A stretch of DNA of 64,000 bases, from NCBI RefSeq assembly GCF_014652795.1, contig NZ_BMZM01000001.1, forward strand, positions 744,001 through 808,000, read 5' to 3'. The position numbers and the translations under genes are program-made. Of the stretch, positions 32,885-39,919 are shown piece after piece. The notes below the pieces were generated by a model that saw only the letters and a list, made by a program, of their open reading frames with translations, ran no database searches and was not told the DNA's origin. The DNA comes from Kushneria pakistanensis. Lineage in GTDB: Bacteria > Pseudomonadota > Gammaproteobacteria > Pseudomonadales > Halomonadaceae. Positions within the stretch are counted from its first letter, which is position 1. Each line of letters starts with the position of its first letter.

Positions 32885-34129
32885 TCATGAACGGCTGTCG
32901 TCATCCTGATGGCGCGCATAGGCCCGGGCCGACACGATACTGGAGCTGCCATGGATTACCACCGAGGCCACCACGACCAGCGTGACGAACGGCCAGGCCA
33001 TGTCGAGATCGGCCTTATCGCGCACCTCCAGGGCATACAGCAGGGCCGCCACGCCCAGTGGGCCGATCCATCCCAGCCATGCTGCAGTCCTGATGCCCTT
33101 GAGTGGCCCCAGCAACGGTGACAGCAGCAGCAGGGCCGGCAGGCGCCGCAAAAACACGATCAAAACGGCGGCCAGCAGTGCCAGCCAGCCCAGCGATAGC
33201 CACCCCTGCCAGGGCAGGACGATCCCCAGCAGGAAAAACACCGGAATGGTGAAAAGACGCTCAAGGGTAGACTGCATCTCCTCCTGCTTCAGATCCTCAT
33301 TTTCGGTCACCGTATGAGACAGGCCCAGATTACCGATGAAGACACCGATAATGGCGTTCATGCCGGCCATATGCAGGGCGAAGAGCAGCAGCAGGGTAAA
33401 GGCCAGCGAAAAAGGCAGCAGGGTACTCTGCGACATCCAGCCGGCGCTGTGAGCCTTTTGCAGTGCCCGCCCGGCGAGAAGCCCGAGCGCATACGACAGG
33501 ACCGCACACAGCACGTTTTCATACCCGACCGTCATCAAGAGCCAGTGCATGCTTTCCAGCGGCGCGCCCTGGGTCAGGCTCAGCCAGAGCGCCATCGCCA
33601 GCATGACCATGGGTGAGGCCAGGCCATCGTTGATGCCGGATTCGTAGGTAATGGCGTGACGCATGGGTGCGGGAATCAGCTTTTGGGCCTGATTGCCCTG
33701 TACGACGGTTGCTGTCACGACCGGGTCGGTGGGGGTGAGTATCCAGCCCAGCAGAAAGGCCAGCGCCCAGCCTGTGGCCATGGTGATCTGGATCAGTACG
33801 GTGGTGAACGTGGCCATCAACACCATGCCACCGATCACAATGACGACAAGCGCTCGCCAGTAGGTTTCAAGAAAGCGCCGCTCCATCTGCAGGGCCGCCG
33901 AACTCAGGGCCATGGCCATCGTGATCCGGCAGGCCCACTCCATGAGCGTGGTGACATCGCCCAGCGAGTCGATCGTCACCAGGTGGGTGACAGGACCCAC
34001 CATGACGCCGCCCAGCAGGGCAAACTGGACTTCCGTGGCATACCACTGGCGAATTTTCTGGATCATCAGGCCATTGATGAGCCACAGACAGGAGATGCAA
34101 ACGGCAATGATCAAAACGGTGTGAGTCAT
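32885..34129 (-). CDS. CPA1 family cation:proton antiporter
   Basis: This 414-residue protein has about 12 membrane segments. The family landmarks are LTPTDPVVTATVVQG and ITYESGINDGLASP, the latter holding the transport-site Asp pair region of CPA1 Na+/H+ exchangers. It is predicted to export Na+ (or K+) in exchange for H+ at the inner membrane, fitting a salt-adapted host. The ATG at 34129 is preferred to a TTG 15 codons upstream. It is divergent from the GNAT gene and followed by the RimK-type gene at 75 bases. Confidence 0.88.
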   Translation of the reverse strand: MTHTVLIIAVCISCLWLINGLMIQKIRQWYATEVQFALLGGVMVGPVTHLVTIDSLGDVTTLMEWACRITMAMALSSAALQMERRFLETYWRALVVIVIGGMVLMATFTTVLIQITMATGWALAFLLGWILTPTDPVVTATVVQGNQAQKLIPAPMRHAITYESGINDGLASPMVMLAMALWLSLTQGAPLESMHWLLMTVGYENVLCAVLSYALGLLAGRALQKAHSAGWMSQSTLLPFSLAFTLLLLFALHMAGMNAIIGVFIGNLGLSHTVTENEDLKQEEMQSTLERLFTIPVFFLLGIVLPWQGWLSLGWLALLAAVLIVFLRRLPALLLLSPLLGPLKGIRTAAWLGWIGPLGVAALLYALEVRDKADLDMAWPFVTLVVVASVVIHGSSSIVSARAYARHQDDDSRS

Positions 34130-34284
34130 GCAGGTAATACCGAACGGGTTCACAAGAGGGAAAATGCGTTCCAAGTGTAGTCACTGCACGGGTTTCCTGC
34201 GGTGGATGCACTACATGGCAGAGTCCCGGGCGCAAGGAAATGATAGGATTGCGGCCTTTTTTATCCTGACCTGGAGAAGATCGC

Positions 34285-34764
34285 ATGGCTTTCACGCTGC
34301 GTGCAGCACAGGGTGGGGATGCAGCAGCACTCAACGCCCTGGAGCGCACCTGTTTCGGTGACGATGAAGACAGTTTCAGCCCTTCGCAGCTGAAGTATCT
34401 GGTCACGAAGGCCAACGCACAGACGCGGCTGGTCGTGGATGATGACGGTGCCCTGATGGGATACGGCACGCTATTGTTTCGTCGCAACGAGAAAAAGGCA
34501 CGCCTTTACTCCTTTTGCCTGCATCCCGAGGTGCGCGGGCAGGGGCTGGGCCAGCGGCTATTGCTGGCGCTGGAGGCCGTGGCCCTGGCGCGCGGCTGCG
34601 ACAGCATCTATCTGGAGGTGCGGGCCGATAATCGTTCGGCCATATCGCTGTATCGGCGCATGGGTTATGAGGTGCTGCACTGGATGGAAGATTATTATCA
34701 CGATGGCTGTGCGGCCTGGAAAATGATTCGTTCGCTGGGGGAGAGTGCCAGCACGGCGCCATAG
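34285..34764 (+). CDS. GNAT family N-acetyltransferase (RimI-like)
   Basis: The 159-residue single-domain protein has the acetyl-CoA binding motif LHPEVRGQGLGQRLL (residues about 86-100) and the C-terminal NRSAISLYRRMGYE. The pattern is close to RimI-type N-acetyltransferases, but the true rimI usually sits by tsaB, which is not here, so the substrate is open. A purine-rich CTGGAGAAGA lies shortly before the start. It is monocistronic or leads to the DUF454 genes. Confidence 0.85.
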   Translation: MAFTLRAAQGGDAAALNALERTCFGDDEDSFSPSQLKYLVTKANAQTRLVVDDDGALMGYGTLLFRRNEKKARLYSFCLHPEVRGQGLGQRLLLALEAVALARGCDSIYLEVRADNRSAISLYRRMGYEVLHWMEDYYHDGCAAWKMIRSLGESASTAP

Positions 34765-34856
34765 TCGTTCATCGGCCTGAAGGCCTGTCGCTCAGGGTTG
34801 GTGGCAGGCGTCTCGGGCGCTATGATCGGCAGTTCACGTTTTCGCGGGAGTGTGGC

Positions 34857-35291
34857 ATGTCGAGTCTTCCTCCGGATCCTGCCACGGATGATCGCGTGCG
34901 CTCTCCGGTCAAGCGTGCCTTCTGGATCGTACTGGCAGCGCTTTGTTTCGGAATCGGAATCGTGGGTATTTTCCTGCCCCTGCTGCCGGCGACCGATTTC
35001 ATGCTGCTGGCGGTCATCTGCGCCTCAAAGGGTTCAAAACGCTTCGAGCGCTGGATTCGGCGCAACCGCTTCGCAGGGCCGTTGATTCGGGCCTGGGAAG
35101 AGGAGCGCGCCATTCCCTTGCCTGCCAAGATCATCTCGATCGGCATGATGTTTTTCAGTGCCTGGGTGATCTGGGTGCATACCGGATTCAACTGGATTTT
35201 CTGGGCGCTATTGATGGTGTTAATCATTGTGGGCACCTTCGTGGCCACGCGGCCGTTACCGTCCGGCAAGGCCCGCACCTCAAACGAATGA
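34857..35291 (+). CDS. ybaN: YbaN family (DUF454) inner-membrane protein, copy 1
   Basis: The 144-residue protein has a short charged N-terminus and three to four membrane segments. The DUF454 signature is clear: GIVGIFLPLLPATDFMLLA, then SKGSKRFERWI and FAGPLIRAWEEERAIP. The function of YbaN proteins is unknown. A second, shorter DUF454 gene follows at 110 bases on the same strand. Confidence 0.88.
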   Translation: MSSLPPDPATDDRVRSPVKRAFWIVLAALCFGIGIVGIFLPLLPATDFMLLAVICASKGSKRFERWIRRNRFAGPLIRAWEEERAIPLPAKIISIGMMFFSAWVIWVHTGFNWIFWALLMVLIIVGTFVATRPLPSGKARTSNE

Positions 35292-35401
35292 TCGTTCGGG
35301 TGCTCCATACGCCTTCATGACCATCGACAGGCGTCGTATCACCCCGGAGCGCATGGCTGCCGCCACTCTGCTGACCGGAAAAGACACTCGGGAGAGGCGC
35401 C

Positions 35402-35773
35402 ATGCGCTACATCTGGATGGGCCTTGCCGGGCTCTGCTTCGTGCTGGGGGCAATAGGCGTCATCGTTCCTCTGTTACCGACCACACCCTTCATGCTGGCT
35501 GCCGTGGCACTGGCCTCGAAAGGTTCTCCGCGATTTGCCCGCTGGATTCGACAGCACCGGCTGGCGGGTCCCGCCATACAAGACTGGGAGCACGAGCGTG
35601 CCATTTCACCGCGCGCCAAGGTGCTGGCAGTGGCTACCCTGATCTTCAGTGTTGTGGTGATCTGGCTGACCATCCCTGCCCTGGCCGTGCGCATTGGCGT
35701 CACCGTGCTATTGATCGGGATCGGCAGCTGGATCGTGACCCGGGCCACCCCCTCGCAGGGTCAGAAACCATAA
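35402..35773 (+). CDS. YbaN family (DUF454) inner-membrane protein, copy 2
   Basis: The 123-residue protein repeats the signature of its neighbour: GAIGVIVPLLPTTPFMLAA, SKGSPRFARWI, LAGPAIQDWEHERAI. It lacks the longer N-terminal tail. The two proteins are clearly paralogous but diverged well beyond the core motif, so the duplication is old. The start ATG 35402 has GGGAG a few bases before it. pepN follows at 87 bases. Confidence 0.87.
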   Translation: MRYIWMGLAGLCFVLGAIGVIVPLLPTTPFMLAAVALASKGSPRFARWIRQHRLAGPAIQDWEHERAISPRAKVLAVATLIFSVVVIWLTIPALAVRIGVTVLLIGIGSWIVTRATPSQGQKP

Positions 35774-35860
35774 CCCCCCTGGTGGTAAGCGTGCGCTTTG
35801 AGCTGCTAATGACTTGCGGCGTACACTAAGGCCACGATCGATCAATTTCAGGAGCCCTTC

Positions 35861-38491
35861 ATGGCCGAGCCGCAAGCCATTTATTTAAGCGATTACCGCC
35901 CCCCGGCCTACACCGTGGACAAAACCGAGCTGACCTTTGATCTTGATCCCGCTGCCACACGGGTCAGGGCGCGCCTTCACATGCAGCGCCACCCAGAGCA
36001 TGACGCGCAGTCGGCACTGACACTTTACGGTCACGGACTCACCACCGAACGTATTGCCATCGATGGCCAGACGCTGCTGGAAAGCGAATATCGTATTGAA
36101 GACGAACAGCTGGTGATCGATCGGGTGCCGGCAGCCTTTGTGCTGGATACTGAAGTGGTCATCGATCCTTCAAACAACACCGCGCTGGAAGGGCTTTACG
36201 TCTCGGGGCCGATATTTTGCACCCAGTGCGAGCCTGAAGGTTTTCGTCGCATTACCTGGTATCCCGATCGGCCCGATGTGATGGCCGTGTTTACCACGAC
36301 GGTCATTGGCGACCAGCAAAGCCAGCCGGTGCTGCTTTCCAACGGCAATCCCACCGAGCGCGGCGAGTTGCCCAATGGCCGTCACTTCGTCACCTGGGAA
36401 GACCCGCACCCGAAGCCTTCCTATCTCTTTGCGCTGGTGGCCGGCTCGCTTGAATGCGTGCGTGACAGCTTTACCACCATGAGCGGGCGTGAAGTGGCGC
36501 TTGAACTATGGGTCGAGGCGCAGAATCTGGAAAAGACCGACTGGGCGATGGCCTCGCTCAAGCGCGCCATGACGTGGGATGAGCAGGCCTACGGGCGCGA
36601 GTACGATCTGGATCTGTTCATGATTGTGGCCGTGGATGACTTCAACATGGGCGCCATGGAAAACAAGGGGCTCAACATCTTCAATAGTGCGGCGGTACTG
36701 GCCAACCCGCAGACCACCACGGACGCTGCCTTCCAGCGCATCGAGGGGATCGTTGCACACGAGTATTTTCACAACTGGTCGGGCAATCGCGTCACCTGCC
36801 GCGACTGGTTCCAGCTGGCACTCAAGGAAGGCTTCACTGTCTTTCGCGATCAGAGTTTCTCATCAGACATCAATTCGGCGCCGGTCAAGCGCATCGAGGA
36901 TGCGGCGCTAATGCGTACGCTGCAGTTTGCCGAGGATGCCGGTCCTACCGCACATCCGGTGCGTCCTGACCACTTTATCGAGATCTCGAACTTTTACACC
37001 CTGACCATCTATGAAAAGGGTGCCGAGATCGTGCGTATGCTCAGCAACCTGCTGGGCGAGGAAACGTTCCGTCGTGGCAGCGACCTCTACTTTGAGCGCT
37101 TTGACGGTCAGGCGGTGCGGGTCGAGGACTTTGTCGATGTGATGGCAGAGGTATCCGGTGAGGATCTGACCCAGTTCATGCGCTGGTACGCTCAGGCGGG
37201 CACGCCGCAGCTCACGGCACGCAGTGACTACAGCGACGAACAGCGCCAGCTGACCCTGACCGTCACCCAGCAGACGCCACCCACGCTGGGGCAGGAGGAC
37301 AAGCAGCCGTTGCATGTACCGGTGCGAATGGGCCTTCTGAGCGCTGAAGGGCAGCCGATTGAACTGGTGATCAACGGCGAAGCGCTGGGCACGGACACTG
37401 TGCTGCACCTGCGCGAGGCCGAGCAGCGCTGGGTGTTCGACAACGTCGATGAGGGCGCGGTGCCGTCGCTGTTGCGCGGCTTCTCGGCGCCGGTACGTCT
37501 TGATTACCCCTGGTCGCGCGATGAGCTCTCGCACCTGATGCGCTTTGATGAGGATGGCTTCAACCGTTGGGACGCCACCCAGCGTCTGGCGCTGATCGCG
37601 ATCGAAGAGATGATGGTGGCCCATCAGCGCGGTGAACTCATGGCGCTCGATGCGCGCCTGATCGAGGCCTTTCGTCATCTGCTGCGTGAGCCCACGGATG
37701 ACAAGGCCGTGCTGGCCGAAATGCTGCGCCTGCCCAGCGAGGCGTGGATTGCCGAACAGCAGAGTCGGGTCGATATCGACGCCATTCATGGTGCAAGACG
37801 CGCGGCGATCGAGCAGCTGGCGGATAATCTTTTTGCCGAGTTTGAAAGCGTCTATCACGCCAATCAGCAGACCGATGCATACGCTCCGACGCCGGAACAG
37901 ATTGCCTCGCGCAGCCTGAAGAACGTGGCGCTCTCCTATCTGGTCGCCAACGGCGAGCCCGAGGCGCTCAACATGGCCCGCGCCCAGTATGAGGCCGATC
38001 ACAACATGACGGACGTGCGCGCAGCACTGACGCTGCTGGCGCATTCCGATCGTGCCGATCTGGGGGATCCGGCCATTCGCGCCTTTGGCGAGCGCTGGGC
38101 CCATGATTCACTGGTGATGGATCAGTGGTTTGCCACCCAGGTGACGCGTCCGCAGGCGGATGCGCTGGAGCGTGTGCGCTTTCTGATGCAGCATCCGGCC
38201 TTTTCGATCAAAAATCCCAACCGGGTGCGCGCGTTGATCGGTGCCTTCACCCAGCAGAACCGGGTCAATTTTCACCGTCTGGATGGCGAGGGATACCGAC
38301 TGCTGGCGGATGTGGTGATCGAGCTCAACCGGCTCAATCCGGAAATTGCCGCACGCATGATCGTGCCGCTGACGCGCTATCACCGCCTGGACGAGCAGCG
38401 ACAAAAGCTGATGCGCGGCGAGCTTGAACGCATTCGCGGCGAGAAGCTCTCGCGTAACGTGTATGAGGTGGTGGAAAAGGCGCTGGCCTGA
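35861..38491 (+). CDS. pepN: Aminopeptidase N (M1 family)
   Basis: This 876-residue zinc aminopeptidase releases N-terminal residues from peptides in the cytoplasm. The exopeptidase motif GAMEN is at 264-268. The zinc site HEYFH is at 300-304 with the third ligand Glu323 (LKEGF). The C-terminal DUF3458 Ig-like and helical domains bring the length to that of E. coli PepN (870). It is monocistronic, with a ribosome binding site (CAGGAG) before the ATG and a strong terminator after the stop. Confidence 0.97.
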   Translation: MAEPQAIYLSDYRPPAYTVDKTELTFDLDPAATRVRARLHMQRHPEHDAQSALTLYGHGLTTERIAIDGQTLLESEYRIEDEQLVIDRVPAAFVLDTEVVIDPSNNTALEGLYVSGPIFCTQCEPEGFRRITWYPDRPDVMAVFTTTVIGDQQSQPVLLSNGNPTERGELPNGRHFVTWEDPHPKPSYLFALVAGSLECVRDSFTTMSGREVALELWVEAQNLEKTDWAMASLKRAMTWDEQAYGREYDLDLFMIVAVDDFNMGAMENKGLNIFNSAAVLANPQTTTDAAFQRIEGIVAHEYFHNWSGNRVTCRDWFQLALKEGFTVFRDQSFSSDINSAPVKRIEDAALMRTLQFAEDAGPTAHPVRPDHFIEISNFYTLTIYEKGAEIVRMLSNLLGEETFRRGSDLYFERFDGQAVRVEDFVDVMAEVSGEDLTQFMRWYAQAGTPQLTARSDYSDEQRQLTLTVTQQTPPTLGQEDKQPLHVPVRMGLLSAEGQPIELVINGEALGTDTVLHLREAEQRWVFDNVDEGAVPSLLRGFSAPVRLDYPWSRDELSHLMRFDEDGFNRWDATQRLALIAIEEMMVAHQRGELMALDARLIEAFRHLLREPTDDKAVLAEMLRLPSEAWIAEQQSRVDIDAIHGARRAAIEQLADNLFAEFESVYHANQQTDAYAPTPEQIASRSLKNVALSYLVANGEPEALNMARAQYEADHNMTDVRAALTLLAHSDRADLGDPAIRAFGERWAHDSLVMDQWFATQVTRPQADALERVRFLMQHPAFSIKNPNRVRALIGAFTQQNRVNFHRLDGEGYRLLADVVIELNRLNPEIAARMIVPLTRYHRLDEQRQKLMRGELERIRGEKLSRNVYEVVEKALA

Positions 38492-38511
38492 GCCCGGTCT
38501 GATCCCCACGC

Positions 38512-38543
38512 AAAACGGCGCCCGATGGGGCGCCGTTTTTTTT
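38512..38543. terminator. Bidirectional terminator between pepN and IalB-type gene
   Basis: AAAACGGCGCCC pairs with GGGCGCCGTTTT around GATG, with T's following. It is shared by convergent genes. Confidence 0.9.
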
Positions 38544-38594
38544 GATGCCAACCATCAGGCCTGGCCGGGTATCACAACAGGTTGCCTGTACGCC

Positions 38595-39125
38595 TCAGGG
38601 GGCGATGGCACGCGTGGCATCAGTGAAGCCCAGCAGCGAAATATTGGTATCCAGGCGCTGGCCGTTGGGATCAAAGAGACTCAGCGTTGCCTTTGAGCCG
38701 CCACGCAGTTTGCTGAGCAGCTGGCCCTGCAGGGGCAGGTCGGCGCGACAGGCATCTTCCATGCAGACCTGGTAGGGGAAGGGAATCTCTTCGCCATTGT
38801 CGACCTGTAGCTGCAGGCCCGGCGCAAGGCGTACGCCCAGCGGCAGCAAAAAGACCATGACCGGATCACTGCTTTGTGGTGGGTAGGCCACCACGGCTCG
38901 CATGACCGGGCGGTCGCTGTTGGGGCTATTGACCAGCTGCGTCATGGTGCAGCGTGCGTCATTGCCGCCGCCCTTCGGGCAGCGCACTTCCCAGTCCCTG
39001 AACTGTTGAATATCGGCATCGGGCACCTGCTGGGGCTGCGCCTGGGCAGCGGGCACCATGTAAAGGGAAAATAGCGTCGTCAGCAGGGCCAGAATCCCTG
39101 AAGCCGACATACGGCGTAACGGCAT
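38595..39125 (-). CDS. IalB-type (invasion-associated locus B) periplasmic protein
   Basis: The 176-residue protein has a cleavable signal peptide (about 1-29, AQA site). The mature part shows FRDWEVRCPKGGG, then CTMTQ and later CMEDACRADLPL, with paired cysteines in the IalB pattern (DUF1176-like beta fold). Despite the name, the family is widespread in free-living bacteria and has no fixed function; an envelope role is likely. It is monocistronic. Confidence 0.82.
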   Translation of the reverse strand: MPLRRMSASGILALLTTLFSLYMVPAAQAQPQQVPDADIQQFRDWEVRCPKGGGNDARCTMTQLVNSPNSDRPVMRAVVAYPPQSSDPVMVFLLPLGVRLAPGLQLQVDNGEEIPFPYQVCMEDACRADLPLQGQLLSKLRGGSKATLSLFDPNGQRLDTNISLLGFTDATRAIAP

Positions 39126-39436
39126 ATGCAGTCTCTCCTGTCAAAATGGACGCAGGTTGTCGATGGCAAACGCAGGTAGTGCCACGCAAGCAGTACTCGA
39201 AGCGGTACACACTAAGCCCTGAGACCTGCTTTATAAAGCGCTATTCGCCTTCTTGCACCTTGCCTCGAGATACCCGGTAGCTGAAACGGTTGTAGAGCAG
39301 AATGACCGGGATCAGCGCCAGATAGATGATCAGAACGAACGGGTAAGGGCTGCATGAAAGGATGACAGGTGCCGGAAGCCAGCCCGGCGCGCGAGTGGGC
39401 GCCGGGCCAGGCTTTCAGGGGCTGTCCTTTGAAGGG
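39126..39436. other. Gap between IalB-type gene and DUF1641 gene
   Basis: This 311-base stretch has no complete gene. The only coding-like part is the minus-strand remnant 39241-39354. The 115 bases next to the IalB-type start presumably hold its promoter, but no clear hexamers were found. Confidence 0.6.
39241..39354 (-). pseudogene. Remnant: C-terminal end of a membrane protein
   Basis: On the minus strand an open frame of 58 codons ends at the TAG at 39241. Its last 38 codons read like a real membrane-protein C-terminus: a hydrophobic helix (PFVLIIYLALIPVILLYNRF) followed by a basic turn (SYRVSRGKV) and an acidic end. No ATG, GTG or TTG lies at a useful place, and a TGA closes the frame at 39415-39417. 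It follows the fdhA operon on the same strand, so a transporter or membrane subunit that once closed this operon may have been deleted. The parent family is not recognised. Confidence 0.4.
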
Positions 39437-39919
39437 TCAGGCGCTGGTCGATTTGCCGGTGAAGTGGGATACCGGCTTGTCGATATCCTGATCCATGCCG
39501 CGGCCAAAGGCCTTGAGCGCTTCCATCAGTGGCGTAATGGCGCGCCACAGCTCATCGTCATGCAGGAGTTTCCAGGTCCCTGACATGCCGGGGGCTTCTT
39601 CTTCACTGGTATGCTCACGTTTTCGGCCGGCGGCTTCCACCGCATCCTTTAGTGAAAAGGCCACCTTGTAGAACTGGCCCGGCTCGATGCGTGACAGCAC
39701 CATCGCCAGCACCGACAGGTTCTGGATGACGTTGAGCGAGCCTTCCTTGTTCAACCCCTTGATCAGCACTTCTGCCACGTCGTTATTGGCTGCCACAAGA
39801 TCATTGGCAAAGCGCAGCACGCCATGTTCATGCAGCGTTTGCAAAAGCCGCTCAAGCTCTTCATGAGCATCCGGCCCGATCTTTGGCGGTGTGACGTCGT
39901 GCGAGATACGCTCGGCCAT
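39437..39919 (-). CDS. DUF1641 protein associated with formate dehydrogenase
   Basis: This 160-residue soluble helical protein has the DUF1641 region (VLIKGLNKEGSLNVIQNLSV) in its middle. Its ATG overlaps the fdhA stop as TAATG, so the two are translated together. The same pair occurs in Bacillus (yjgC-yjgD, yrhE-yrhD), where the small protein is thought to be an accessory subunit of formate dehydrogenase. Its exact task is unknown. Confidence 0.88.
   Translation of the reverse strand: MAERISHDVTPPKIGPDAHEELERLLQTLHEHGVLRFANDLVAANNDVAEVLIKGLNKEGSLNVIQNLSVLAMVLSRIEPGQFYKVAFSLKDAVEAAGRKREHTSEEEAPGMSGTWKLLHDDELWRAITPLMEALKAFGRGMDQDIDKPVSHFTGKSTSA

Noticed and set aside
36908-38104. 398-codon minus-strand frame
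   Set aside because: It is antisense to the catalytic half of pepN.
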